A DNA stretch of 64,000 nt from Argyresthia goedartella (lineage: Eukaryota; Arthropoda; Insecta; Lepidoptera; Argyresthiidae), in assembly GCA_949825045.1 (NCBI GenBank), contig OX463815.1:17539231-17603230 (forward strand), read 5' to 3'. Within the stretch, counting starts at the first letter, position 1; each line of letters opens with the position of its first letter. Shown here piece after piece: positions 32,282 through 45,600 of this stretch. A program made the translations under genes and the position numbers. The notes under the pieces were generated by a model, which was not told the origin of the DNA, made no database searches, and was given only the letters and a program-made list of their open reading frames with translations.

Positions 32282-33130
32282 AATTTCCGGGACCCACATT
32301 TGTCATAGAAAAGAGCGTGAAACAATGCGACCCCATGTCTCCAAAACTGTTCAGCTTCATGGCAAGATAAAGACATTATTTTCGGCGAGCGAAAGCTACA
32401 CAACCTTCGCTTCGCCGACGATATTGTACTGTTCGCTTCAACATCTACAGCACTTCAAACTATGCTACAGGAACAAAGCAAGGCGACCCTTGGGGTTGGA
32501 CTGAAGATGAATCCGTCAAAACTCAACTAATGACCAACGGTGCAAAGCGTAAGGTCCTAGTCCTACCTACCTAGTCATTGAAGGGCAGGAGATACAATAC
32601 GTTGACGAGTACACCTTGGGCCAGACAGTCTCCTTCGAAAGCAGGCAGGACAAGGAAATCGAACGTCGTGTTTCAAACGCCTGCGGAAGAGCTTCTAGTC
32701 CATGAAGGAGCTAATGAAAAGGGTCAATGGTAGCTTGCCCACCATTGACCCAGAAGCGCAAACTCGTCGACATGTGCATTCTGCCCATCCTAACCTACGG
32801 CGCACAAACGTCCTTGACCGAACATCAAAAGTCCAAACTCAAGGTTTGCCAAAGTGCGATGGAGCGAAGCATCTTGGGTTTGAAACGAACTGATCGCGTT
32901 AGATACACCGCACTGCGCTCCACAACTGGCATAGTCAATGTGCAAACAAACAGATGGGCAAAGATAGTCACTACTACAGATGGACACCGGCGTAGAGGAA
33001 GGCCCAGAACAAGATGGCGGGACGATCTGGACAAGTTCCAACCAGAGTGGGTCGATCTTGCGGCTGCCAGATGTGTGGGCTCGAGCCGGGGTGGCCTTTG
33101 CCTAGCAGTGGGAAACTGTTATAAGCTAAA
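32282..33130 (+). pseudogene. LINE G RTE reverse transcriptase, second part
   Basis: In shifting frames: CDPMSPKLF (block B), LHNLRFADDIVLFA (catalytic DD), LKMNPSKT-like block D, and EYTYLGQTVSF-like block E. The frame 32727-33130 then gives LPILTYGAQTSLTEHQKSKL, QSAMERSILGLKRTDRVRY and RRRGRPRTRWRDDLDKF, the RTE C-terminus. At least three frameshifts are present. Confidence 0.85.
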
Positions 33131-33164
33131 TAAAAAAGTAAAAAAAAACTTTATTATGAGATTG

Positions 33165-33250
33165 GGAGGCACTAAAAGGGCCAAATTAGACACTAAATCC
33201 TGCATTATTCATATGTCCCTATCGTGGCCGGGCCAGGAATATCCATCTCT
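33165..33250. repeat. fragment related to the MITE at 30416-30731
   Basis: AGGCACTAAAAGGGCCAAAT, TAGACACTAAATCC and CGTGGCCGGGCCAGGAAT parallel the right half of the element at 30416-30731. There are no complete ends. Confidence 0.5.
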
Positions 33251-33300
33251 GTCAAGACGCTTTAAAAACTAATACAAAAATTACAATAATCAAACCAGCG

Positions 33301-33306
33301 TTTATT
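33301..33306 (-). terminator. polyadenylation signal of Orc3
   Basis: AATAAA on the minus strand 63 nt after the Orc3 stop codon, with further AATAAA-like text nearby on the same strand. Cleavage is expected shortly downstream, near 33280. Confidence 0.6.
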
Positions 33307-33368
33307 TCATAAATTAATAAATAAACACAATTGAGTAGGCTTACAAAACACGCTATTATCAGACAAGG

Positions 33369-33465
33369 TCACCAAGTGAGTCGCATCACGTGATCAGTCT
33401 TTCTCTTAGACGACTTGATGAAACCGAGGAACTGAAGCTCAGCTACCGCACGAGTGAAGCGCACC
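33369..33465 (-). CDS. Orc3: Orc3 terminal coding exon
   Basis: Acceptor ..TTATTTTCAG at 33466, then one base completing Gln, [20 protein letters not shown] and [11 protein letters not shown], stop TGA at 33371-33369. RF--AV-EL--LGFIK---RKTDHV-RLTW is the conserved end of Orc3. Confidence 0.95.
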
Positions 33466-33583
33466 CTGAAAATAAAGGAAAGCATATTTAGTCAATTACG
33501 ATCAAGCACACAGACGACACGAGCGGCTATGTGTGTGTGTGTGTATGTGTGTCTGTGTGTGTGTGTCTGTGTGTCTGTGTGTG

Positions 33584-33657
<74 letters not shown>

Positions 33658-36600
33658 CGTGCGTGCGTGTGCGTGCGTATTTCCAGGTGACGTCATCCCA
33701 CAGTGGAAGGTATTCGACTACGCCACCCATAACAAAACCACTAGATCTAGTTTGATTTTTTGCTTACAATATATTTATAATCGGAATACGGAAACGGGTA
33801 CTTCATATTTTTTCGTAAACATACATCATCTAGTGGCTTTTGTTTCCATCATCACCATCCTTTCAATATACGGCCTGACTGTCGACGTTTAGCCGTCCAT
33901 TACTCTTCGATACTGTATGCTAGTACTAACTGCATAGCCGGATCCACATATCCCCTTACAACCTCTTCACTGGGTTGTAGTACAGCAGCAAATGCTAACA
34001 TCCATACATCCGCAAAATCATTGCGCTTGCAATACTAAGTAGTCTCTACTCACTGTTTCGCCGGATCCAGATGGCTCCTATCATCCTCTCAGGCATTACG
34101 ATCTCATCCACCCATATATGCTACATAATACTACGTGGTCTCGACTGAATGTATTGCCGGAACCACATGTCTCCTCCCATTCTCTCATTGCATCACGTTT
34201 GCATCCACCCATACATCCTCTAAATACTTGCGCTTTCCATACTAAGTGTTCTCTATTCACTGTTTCGCCCGATCCACATGTCTCCTCTCATCCTCTCATG
34301 CATCACGATCTCATCCACCCATAAACCTTCGAAATACTTGCGCTTGCATTACTAAGTGGTTTCTACTCACTGCACCGCTAGATCCCCATGTCACCTATCA
34401 TCCTCTCATGCATCCCGATCTCATCCACCCATACATCCTCGAAATACTTGCGCATTTGTCTTGGTCTCCCATTTTACTCTGTACTTCAACGCGTCAACGC
34501 GTCAATAGTCCGTGTACGACGTCAAGACATTAAAGCATAAAACATAAACATAAACATTTACAGTGGTGGTCATATATTTACAGACACTTTAGACTTTTTT
34601 TGGAACCTGCTTCACACTTTAAAAATATTTGTGTAAGTATTTAAAGTTTAAATTTAAGAAGTTAAAACGAAATATTATCGTGTGCGTGCCACCAGAAACC
34701 CCAAAGAACGGAGGAGCATGGCACATACACCAGGTTTTAGAGCACAAATGGAGCACTCTGACTGCCAAGTGCCTGAATTAGAGCCTCAATAGAAACTGCG
34801 CCACAAACTACAAACCGTGGGCTTGCTGGGGAAAATCCCGCCAGCAACCCCAAGCTGGATCTCCAAGAACATTTGCGATTCCTTAGAATGGTGCTACTTA
34901 AGTTTTAAAGCATAATTGTAGCAGTCCGCTGCCAAATTTACAACTTCGAAGGCTGAAGATTAAACGAGATACAAGCTAATAACCGTGGGGTTGCTGGCGT
35001 CCGCCGGCCTACAGAAGCCCCAGACCGATTTCGAGACTGAATGCACTCTTCGTTAATATATCTCAAGTAACGGTAAAAAATAGAGCATCAAGCTCCAATT
35101 CGTTGATTATCGTCTGTTCAGTACTTTTGAATAATAAGTTTATTAACCAAAATACTTTTTGGTTAATAAATCATAATAATTAATATTGTAATATTTGCAT
35201 TAGTTTTATTAGCACAACCAAATTTTAAAAGAGATCTAAAAATCAATCTGTTTTCGCCCTTCTTCTCTCAGTGGTCCAATGTAGATTAGAGGCAAAAAAT
35301 TTCGTTTGCTAAGCATACGTAAATCTACAGTAATAAAGAACTTTGACTTTGACTTTGACAACGTTGTTTACAGTTTTTAAATCTTCGAAAGAAGTAGGAC
35401 TTCGTGTAATAACAGACGAAGGTGGTAGCACTCTGTATTATTAGGATGTACTGTATAAACTCTGCCCAATGTGGAATCTTTCTTCAACGCAGTCCACCCT
35501 TCAACTACACTCCCGCGTTTTCTCCTGTGGAACTTATTATTTACCCTTACAGAATAAGCAGAAACTTCTGAATAAAGCAATGTCTTTGCAAAACTGTCGA
35601 TTTCGCACAAATCAAAGAAACCTAAGTGTTGTCTATCTGTACCCCGTTTAAATCAACAGAGAAACCACCGTCAGACATTGATCTTCGTCTGTATTCGGGG
35701 TATACATCTTCCCCTGTTTGGGTGTCATTAATCTAAGGTTTTACAACATTTTTCTTCCATCATGCAAGGTGACTTGGAGTTAAGACTACCGCACGGGCCA
35801 TGTAACATATTTTATTTTATTATATCGTGGAGGAGAGAATCTATTTTTGGGTCAGGAATTTTGGCACAGATGGTTTGGTCAATTTTATTGGGGGGCAGAC
35901 GTTGTTCTCAACATAACAAAATATGAACATGTGGCAATCCACGCTTTTACCACCCTACAGAAAACATGAAACATCGTACAGTAACGAACATCTTTCCTTT
36001 ATTTTAAAAATGCATTAGTTTTTTAACCTTTAAATGAAACACTCGGGCAATAATGTCGTGTCGATCATGTGGGTTTTGACGAGAAAATAATGGATCTTTG
36101 ATTTATTTCCACTTTGGTTTACACGTGAATGTAATAAATAAATCAGGTCGGCTATAATGACGCACTTAGGTCATTGCATCCTGCGTTTTCTCATGCATTT
36201 AACGCGGTCCTCCGGTAAATGAGGATGGTAGAACTACTTTTTGACCTAATTGTACTGCGGCATGCCTGCCTATTGCGTCCTTGAGGTGTATATAATTATC
36301 AACTCTAAGCTTTGTTTGGTTATTTCTTATGAACTATAATCGATCACTCTCTACTTTGGCAGACAAGTCTACTAAATATTGAGATAAAAGAGCTCGGAAA
36401 TAAAGTAAATGATAAGATTCATTAAAGCTGACCATTTTTCCAAGATTATTTTTAGAATCAATCAACTGTAAAACAATCCCATTCTTGTTTAGTTTTGCAA
36501 TGATAATCACTTAACTGTGAAATCTGGAAATTTTCTTCAAAAACACTAAATCATCAATAAAAATTTAACGGTAAGACTTCGCCACATGTATGTTTGGCTC

Positions 36601-39600
36601 AAATGGTTCTAAATGGTCTGTACTAACTTCGGTTTAAGTCTTTGTATCGATCTAACGGACACCCTGTATAGTGCAATTCAGTTTTTTTTCGCCCATTCTG
36701 CTGTTCAGTCATTTGCTCAATTATATTTATTCGCCCGTTTTATTCTTCCCCAATAATAAACAAGTCGTAGTCGTCTACTCACTGTATCGCCGGATCCACA
36801 TGTCTCCTCTCGTCCTCGTCGCTCGGTTGCAGAACCGCGGCGAATGCTTGCAGCCAGTCGTACAGGTTGATGTGGCGTCCACACTCGCGGTGTAGCTTGT
36901 ACGCGAGCGACACATCGGGGAGAGTGTGGACGATGCTCTCAGGCGATGGGAGGCGGCAGCAGGTGCACTGCGGATTAGTAACGAGGTATTGTTAACGCTT
37001 GTTGCTCACCGCTGAGCAGATGCGATAATTACTAATTATTTGTTTCGATTGAGTTACTGAAAATTTCGAAATCATATTCCCAAACGGCTCAGGGTGTTCT
37101 GAGTGACTACCTCCTAGTGTGGGGGTGCTGAAGTGATGCAGAAGGATACGTCCGACTGCATAACTTCTGCTTCCTCCTGGTGCACTCTGGTAACAGCGGC
37201 GAGTGACTGGTCCCCGGACCTCTTACTAGCTGATGGCTAAAAGTCCCTCCGGTTCTGTCGGTTAAGGTGGGTGTACCCGGCAGACTATCTACACTCACCT
37301 GCGTCTTGTGGTCTGCGCAGTTGATCACCGTAGGCCAGGATGAAGGGGTCCTGGGGGGTTGAGCCGAGCGTTGCTGTGGATTTAGCTTCGTAAGGCAACA
37401 CGCCCTCTTTGGCCTGGATTTCAGGCAAAACGGTAGCCTCGCCCGTAGCCGCGGGTTGGGGTAGCGGCCAAGTGTCCCGTCAGAGGGCCACGGCTAGGGG
37501 TGTAGGGTCCGCTAAGGCGTCAGTCAAAGCGGTGGGATGGGTCATGCTGACGGGGTAAGCTTCGGTGACTACGGCGGTGGGACCATGTCGCTGACACCTT
37601 GGTTCCCATCGTCCACAGAAGCGAGCTCCCGATGTCGCGCCAAGTACCAGCCCTATGCTCCTATATCTACTCGGTACTCCTAGCGACTGAAAGCTGTTCC
37701 AAGCGAGTAGGCGCTCCCAATTGTGCGGGCTCCGTGGAGGGTGGGAAATCGAGTAGACGAATCTCTATACATTTGACTATGGATCGTGTCAGGTCAAAAA
37801 ACCCATCTGGAACGCTTCCAGCGGTGAAAACCGCAAGCGTCTCCAAACAGGTGCGAGAATCTGCCTCGGCAGATCCTCAAGCCTTAACTGGGCGCACTGC
37901 CACCATCAGTGACCTACCGGTGCAAACCGGTAGTGATTCCACTGTGGAGGTTAGCTGCAAAAAGCCCGAAAGTGAGTCGAGAGGCTGTTAATACAGCCGG
38001 AGCTGCGGGTAAGGTGACCGGCTCCCGTGGTGTCAAAGGGGCAACCCTAGACTCAAACGGGGCTAAACCTACCTTAGCGTTCTCTGGTGGTCCAACTTCT
38101 AACAAGAAGTTGAAATCTGCCAAGAGATCCGGCAAAAACGAGCGCGCGGCTGCTAAGAGGGCTCGACTAGAGGATAGTAATTCTCCTCGAGTGGAGCCTA
38201 AAAAGCAGTGCACGGAAGCGCGCAGAGCTGGGGTCACCTATGCTCAGAAGGTGAAGTCTGACCAGTACATCGCCGTAACTGACGTCGCTACTGGTCATAT
38301 TTCACAGGATCTGTCAACGCTCATCCTCAACGAGATTGATGACAAAATCTTGAGGGAAGCGTTGGCGGATCCGAGCAAGGAAAACCCCAAATTCGGTGGC
38401 AAGCCTCGTTACGAGGACGGCCACCTTAAACTGTTCGTGGAGGACGAGTACTCCCTGAACTGGCTGCGGGAGTGTGTCTCCGGTGTGTCTACACCATCCA
38501 ACGTACAGTTGGTGGTGAAACGCCAATCGGAGATGGTCCGCAGGGTTCGATGTGGGGTGCTCATACCCAACGAACGAGGCAAGTGGAAGTCTGCGCCCGA
38601 CGTCGGCGTAGTCCTCCACTTTATGAACAAGTGGGCACAGGTTGACCGATGGCTCCTCCAGAAAGTGGATGAGCAGCAGGACAACCTGTTTCTCATTACA
38701 GACGTCCCTGAAGATGTGGTGCCGACCCTGCTGGGAAGGGGCAGACATCTCCTTTTTGGTAGTGGTTCGGTCTACCTTAAATTTCAGGGACCCGGGGGGA
38801 AATTTGTTAAGGAACCACCGGTGGTAGCGCAGACCAGCTCTAAGCTGGTCATCACTGGGGTTTCATCAACAACAGCTATGCCCCAGAGTTCCACTCCAGA
38901 GCGGCAGCAAACAGGCCCCGATGTAGTCGGGGAAAGTTCTGCTGCTCAACCGCAGGACGGGCACGCGCACTGGGAGGCCATGCTGCTTGGTGAAGGCGAT
39001 GAGCTAGAACCAGCAGTGGTGCCCTCTGAGGGCGAGGAGCTGTCCATGCGGCTGGAGGAGGAACTCGTCTTGGAGGTGGAGGAGGGGTTGACCAAAAATG
39101 GCGTCCTCTCCCGCGATTGTAAAATCCTCCAAGCCAACCTCCAACACAGCCAAACTGCAACGGCCCAGTTAAGACGCTGGTTGGGGGCAAACAGCACTGC
39201 CGTGGCTCTGATCCAGGAGCCGTGGATCAACCGCGGTAGCATTCGAGGGCTCGCCAATTTGAGAGGTAAGCTTTTCGGTACAACTGATCACGATAACCCT
39301 AGAACGTGCATCATAACTACTAACAACATCCCAGCACAGCCATTAACAGAGTTCTGTTCCAGGGACCTGTGTGCCATAAGGCTGCAACTGCCCGACACAG
39401 CTAGGTGCCGCGAACTCGTGGTGGCCTCCACCTACATGCCTGCGGAGGACAACCCGCCTCCACACGACCTGTGCCGGCTGGTGGACCACTGCGAGAAGTC
39501 GGGCCTCCAGCTCATCGTTGGGGCCGACTCGAACGCGCATCACCCGCTGTGGGGCATGCCAGATATGAACAGCAGAGGTAAGACACTTGTTGAATACCTA

Positions 39601-42600
39601 TTTACTACAAACCTTAATGTGCTTAACATAGGTTCTGAACCAACTTTTGTTACCAAGCGGAGCAGAACTATCGTTGATATTACCCTGGCAACGGCGGACA
39701 TATCCGACGACGTTGGGGGCTGGCATGTGTCCAACGAGGCGTCATGCTCTGATCATCGATGGATACGCTTCGTGATCAACGCAGCGTTCTCCCCAACTGT
39801 CCCTAAGAGAAACCCACGCAAGACTGACAGAACCAGGTACAGAGCTATCCTAGGTGAAAGACTTGCTTGGGCTGAGACTCTACCAGATCCGGAGGGACCC
39901 GAACAAATCGAACAACAGGTAACAGATTTTACTAATACTTCAATAGACTGCTACCATTCAACTTGCCCGCTTAGCACACCAGCGCCTACCAACATCAAGG
40001 GGCAGCCTTGGTGGGGTCCTGATCTAGATAGGATGCGTGCTAAGATCAGAAGACTGCTAAACAGGGCGATGAACACCAGTGCTGATGAGGATTGGGACAA
40101 CTACAAAGATGCCAAATCCAAGTACAAGAAACGACTACGGTTCAAAAGCAGCAACTCATGGAGGAAATTCTGCAGCGACATTGAAACCGTTGATCAAGCA
40201 AATCGGGTAAGGCAAATACTAGCTCAACAAGGCAACTCCAGGCTAGGGTCGCTTAAAAAACCTGATGGAACATATACCTCTTCCACCACAGAAACACACA
40301 GTCTCTTGTTGGAAACTCACTTTCCCGGAAGTAGAACTATTCAAGAGATTGTGTGGCCGGAAGAGGTTCACCATGAAGCTGTCGACCACTTAGACATAAC
40401 TAATAATATTATCACTGCTGACAAGGTGAGATGGGCCATTAATAGCTTTAAACCTTTTAAATCAGCAGGACCAGATGGAATCTTCCCAGCACTTCTACAG
40501 TGGGGTGGGGAACCCGTCATCAATATAATGGTCCGAATCATGAAAGCATGTCTTAGATTCGGATACGTTCCCAAAAGGTGGAGAGTAGTAAACGTAATTT
40601 TTATACCGAAGCCAGGAAGGAGCGACTACACTAACGCTAAATCTTTCAGGCCGATTAGTCTCACCTCGTTCTTGCTTAAGACTCTCGAACGTTTGTGCGA
40701 GAGACACCTGAGAGATGGAGCGTTAAAACATATACCCTTACACAAGAATCAGCATGCATATAGTTTGGGTAAGTCTACTGAATCGGCTCTCCATGCAGTT
40801 GTATCCACAATTGAAGAGGCGATTCAAAACAAATGCATCTGTCTTGGAACTTTTATTGATATAGAAGGTGCCTTTGACAAGACGCAGCATAGCAGTATAA
40901 GTGCATCTCTAACAAGGCATGGGGTGTCAACAGCTGTAAACAACTGGGTCACAAACATGCTTAACAAACGTATCGTGCGTCTAGCTGGAGAGTCCCTGTC
41001 GGCGGAGGTAGTGCGGGGATGCCCGCAGGGAGGAGTGCTCTCCCCGCTTCTGTGGAATCTGGTCATTAACGACCTGATTACCAAGCTTAACGCTAATGGA
41101 TACTACACCGTAGGATACGCCGACGATTTGGTAATCCTCATCACAGGTAAATTTGCGAGCACAGTGTGCAACCTTAAACAAACAGCTCTTCGCATCGTGG
41201 AGCGCTGGTGTTTAGAATATGACCTGGCGGTTAACCCAACAAAAACGGAAATGGTCATGTTCACTAACAATAGGGCTCTTGGTAGGTATACCCTACCTAA
41301 GCTCTTTGGAACGGAACTCCAGCTAGCAACTGAGGTGAAGTACCTGGGCATAACCTTGGACAGCAAGCTCAACTGGAGTAGCCACATCGACAACAAACTA
41401 AAGAAGGCGAGTATTGCTTTCTGGCAGTGTCGGAGAATGGTGGGGAAAAAGTGGGGACTTTCTCCCAACATCATTCTTTGGCTGTACGTAACGGTGATCC
41501 GTCCTCTTGTCTGCTACGGAGCTGTGGTGTGGTGGACCAGGACCAAACTAACCACAATGGTAAGCAAACTCCAAAGCTTCCAAAGGCTGGCCTGCATGGC
41601 TATCACAGGTAGTATGAGAACTACTCCAACAGCAGCAATGGAGGCCATGCTGTGTCTTCCGCCACTCCAGCTGTATATTAAGCAGGAGGCCGCGTCATCT
41701 GCGGTGAGACTCAACACCTTAGGACTTTGGAGGAAAAACAGGACCTCACACACCGCCATCCTAGGGGAAGTTTACAAAAAATTTCCCATCTCTATGGCTT
41801 GCAGTGACAGAATCCCTAAACAATTTGTTTTTGACAAAAAATACAATATACAGTTACATGAAGACCATCGGGTTGAAGGGCTCGACGTTAAAGAGCTTTT
41901 ACCGATGGTTCAAAAACTGAAGCAGGCACTGGTTCAGGCACCTTCTCGGAGGACCTAAACATCAAGATAGCCATTCCACTGGGTGCCCATAATACTGTCT
42001 TTCAAGCTGAATGCATGGGCATCATCTCGGCCGCTAATGCCATAGCATCGAGAAAGGTAAGAGATTCCTCCATTCGAATACTCTCGGATAGCATGGCCGT
42101 CCTACAAGCCCTAAATAGCAACACTATTAACTCAGGGCTAATCTACGAAAGTCACAAACGACTAATGGAGGTATGTCAACATAACCGCGTAATCCTTCAA
42201 TGGATAAAAGGACACAGCGGATCAAGAGGTAACGATGCAGCGGATGAGTTGGCGCGTAAAGGATCTAGCTTGACAGCGTATGGTCCCGAACCTATCATCC
42301 CTCTTCCCTTCAAGATGGTACGCTCATTTCTGAGAGAGTCGACCAGGAATGATCATGCCACTCTTTGGACAAACCATGAGGAGTGCAGGCAGGCTAAGCT
42401 GGCTTTGCCGTCCCCTAGCGCTAGGCTGGCTAAGACCTTGCTTCGACTTAGTAGGCCGCGCATGCCACTGGTAACTGCAGCACTAACTGGCCATGGTTTC
42501 TTTAATAAACATCTATATGTCCTAGTTGTTACCGACAGCCCCCTTTGCAGAGCCTGCTTGGAGGCAGAAGAAACGGCTGCTCACGTCCTCATGGAGTGCA

Positions 42601-45600
42601 CAGGAGTAGCGGACTACAGGGCTAAACACCTCGGTCAATCGAGGGACCTTCCAGGGATAGTCGGTAACGTAAAGGGCCTACTGGCGTTCCTGGAGGAGTT
42701 GGGTTGGCTCGAATGATGTCGCATTCCCACCCACACGCAAAATAGGCGCTATCGTCGTCGAGTTGCGGAAACCAGCCCGTCTTACAATTGACAATTGACA
42801 ATTGACATTCCCAAACGGCTCGTTGGATTTTAACAAATGAGGTGTTGTTGGATTCGTGGAGAACGCGAGGGTCACATATGCTATATAATCTTGGTTAAAA
42901 GTCAATAAGATGGATTTTAGGTCGCAAAATTTAGTGATAGACTATCTCCCAGGGCGGCTGTCCTTGCTGCGGGCCCATAAGACAGCTGGAAATCTGGCTC
43001 ACCGCCGTAGGGAGGTCTAACTGACGGAGATACAACGCACTATATCCTTGAATTCTATCACGGTACCTTGCATACCTGTGTCCTTCACCGACAGCTTCCC
43101 TCGTCAGATCTGGGTGCACCCAGATTGTTGATCCTCGATGAAGATGCCGTTCCAGCAGCACTCGTGCCAGCAAGGTCACTCAATATCCCGTTCTTATTCT
43201 AGTAAGCGTGGTTCCCCCGCGGAACTCATTCACACGCGAATGGAGGCTAATCAGACCGGAGATACCGAAAATCTCTCACGAGATGGGCGCGGATGACCTT
43301 TAACGTATACCCGATATATGGTCCAATACGTTTCGACCACGATCTTTTCGCTGAGAACCGGAAACAACATTATTATTTTATCTGTCAAAATGACGTTTTG
43401 GAGGTGCTACAAAAACTACTCTTACGGCGCGAGTAATTGATTACGGAATCGAGTTCTACTTTTGGTTCCGAATAGTCACCCGCCCGGACAGGTCCCCAAC
43501 CTGTGCCCAAATCTACGCACAGGTGAGACAACGTTGCTACCGCTCGCTTGAGAACTGAGTCCCCGACTCGAACCTCTGTAGACCGGGGGGCCCCATCCTT
43601 TCCGCAGGAAACAAGTTAAAAATGCGCCCCCGGCGCCAACGCAGTGGCGGAAGTTTAGCATCCGTAACCAGCACGAGCTCACCAAAACTAGGGTGGCTAG
43701 TTTTGTCAGTCCACTTAAGGCGCTGTTGTAAGATGATCGAGCGATCAACACTACCAGAAATCCTGAGTAAACTGCTGCAACATCTGGTGCCTTGACAAGC
43801 GATACAATTTCACCCTCTCGAAGGGGTGCTCTGGCAGCGCGTTAAATGGCTGTCCTATCACGAAATGGCCTCGAGTCAAAGCCAGCCGTTGCGTCCGCTG
43901 GGTCCAAGCTGAGCGCACACAATGGTCGCGAGTTGAGAACGGCTTCGATCTTACAAAACAACGTCGCGATTTCCTCAAAAGACAGCGCGGTCCGACCTAC
44001 TACACGACCTTAATGCGTTTTAGCTGATTTAACCACGGCTTCAAATATTCCACCCCAGTGGGGGCAACCAGGAGGACTGAAGGTTTACTGTATACCCCGA
44101 CGGGAGAGTGCCGTTCCAATATCCACCTTATTTACATTCAAAAAAATTGCTACCTCTCGTAAGTATCGTTATGCACCTACATAGTTGGTACCGTTATCAG
44201 AATAGATCAATGCTGGAACTTCCCGGGAAATAAATCTGTCCAAGCAAGCAATAAAGGCCTCATTCGAGAGGTCAGCAACAAGCTCGAGATGAACCGCCTT
44301 GGTGGATAGACAAACAAACACGCAGGGGGCAGCCTTGTACTGTTTAGCGATACGTAACCTTGAGCTCTTAACTAGAAACAACACTGCAAAATCCGTACCA
44401 ACACCCGAGAACGGCCTGACATCACTCACTCGATCAAGAGGCAAGTCCCCCATGTGGGTTTACATCGAGGCAGCCGTGGTACCGCCGACACGTCGCTGAA
44501 CACAACGCGCTCTCACCTGCAGGTAGTGGTCGGGGTTGCTGAGTGCGGTGTGCACGGCCCCGCGCGGGCTGCCCACCAGCTGCTTGCGTACCGCCGACAC
44601 GTCGCTGAAGAACAACACCTGCACAAACATTATGAGTCCTTTTCAACTTGTAATGACTATTTCGAATTATTTTATTCAATACAATAACGGGCTAATGAAA
44701 AATACGGGGTCTAGTGGTTACAAGCTCGCCTGCCACGTAGAAAATGAGGGTCCGATCTCAGTGCTGATTTAACATTTATTATTTTTTGAGCCCATGATGT
44801 CCCACTGCTGGGCATAGGCCTCTCTCCCCTTTTTTCACTCTTTGCAATCCTGAGCCGTCATCTGCCATCGTCGCTCCCCCATCTCTTCTGGGTCGAACAC
44901 GCTTTCTCTTGGCAGTCTTCGGAAGCCATTCAGTGACTCTTTTGACCCAACGGTTTGGATGCATTCAAGCAACGTGGCCGGCCTAGACCCACTTCAGTCC
45001 GGCAAATAGTGCCAACCGTAACAATGAGATAAGTAATTTACGTATGCCAGCTGATGCTTTTGTGCATGCAACTATATCTGCATGTTCCTAAAGTCTGGCC
45101 GCTGAGAGAATGCTATCGTGACAGCTCAAACCCCATTTTTTTTTATTCATAATTCTTTATTGCACACACACATATTAAATTTAGAAGGTTACATAAGTAG
45201 AAATCATATGTACAAAGGCGAGCTTATCTCTAAAAAGAGATTTCTTCCAGCAAACCAAGGCATGAAAGGGAAAAGTATCATGAAAGGGTAGGCAGTGCAC
45301 AATATATAATATCTAATCTATACTAAAATAAATACAACATTAAATACGGAAAATAAAATACTTATATAGGTACCAGACTACTAAATACAATACATACAGT
45401 TGCAACTGTGACACCGGCACGAACGGACGCTTCCTAGCAGCGTCCGTGACGATGCCCCGGAAATTAGCGACTACCTAGTTTCGCAATATTAATACCATGG
45501 CTGTACCAGCCAAGCGCGCAGACACAATCTTGGTGAACGAGCTTCGTCCAACAGAAGCTGGACGTGATGGACGAGCTCTCGCTGGAGCAGATCTGCTCGA

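Larger units (their letters stand above)
30732..33160 (+). mobile_element. RTE-type LINE (LINE G), broken and interrupted
   Basis: The plus-strand RT reading occurs in two parts, 30732-31145 and 32282-33130, with a ~1.1-kb DNA transposon between them. The 3' end at about 33130-33160 is GTTATAAGCTAAATAAAAAAG plus A-rich tail. RTE identity rests on the C-terminal RRGRPRTRWRDDL motif, which is typical of RTE RTs. The 5' endonuclease is missing. Confidence 0.82.
37076..42821 (+). mobile_element. LOA/R1-type non-LTR retrotransposon, full length (LINE L)
   Basis: The element body is 37091-42806 (5.7 kb), flanked by a perfect 15-bp duplication ATTCCCAAACGGCTC at 37076-37090 and 42807-42821. The 3' tail is three ACAATTG-type repeats just before the right duplication. 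A GC-rich 5' UTR of ~690 bp is followed by one long coding region with endonuclease, RT and RNase H. The exact duplication and near-complete frames mark it as a young, apparently full-length insertion in an Orc3 intron. The coding region has two visible shifts (near 37970 and near 41890). Confidence 0.93.

Noticed and set aside
33454..33892. Several open frames of Cys/Val or Thr/His repeats
   Set aside because: They are translations of the (GT)n microsatellite and have no independent support.
33925..34465. CRISPR-like array
   Set aside because: The ~110-bp units are contiguous degenerate repeats without spacers, in a eukaryotic intron.
34555..34600. Tc1/mariner-like end (CAGTGGTGGTCATATA after TA)
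   Set aside because: No matching inverted end or transposase was found in the following few kilobases.
37914..39257. Long minus-strand frames within the LINE L coding region
   Set aside because: They mirror the GC-rich plus-strand polyprotein, which has the recognisable domains.
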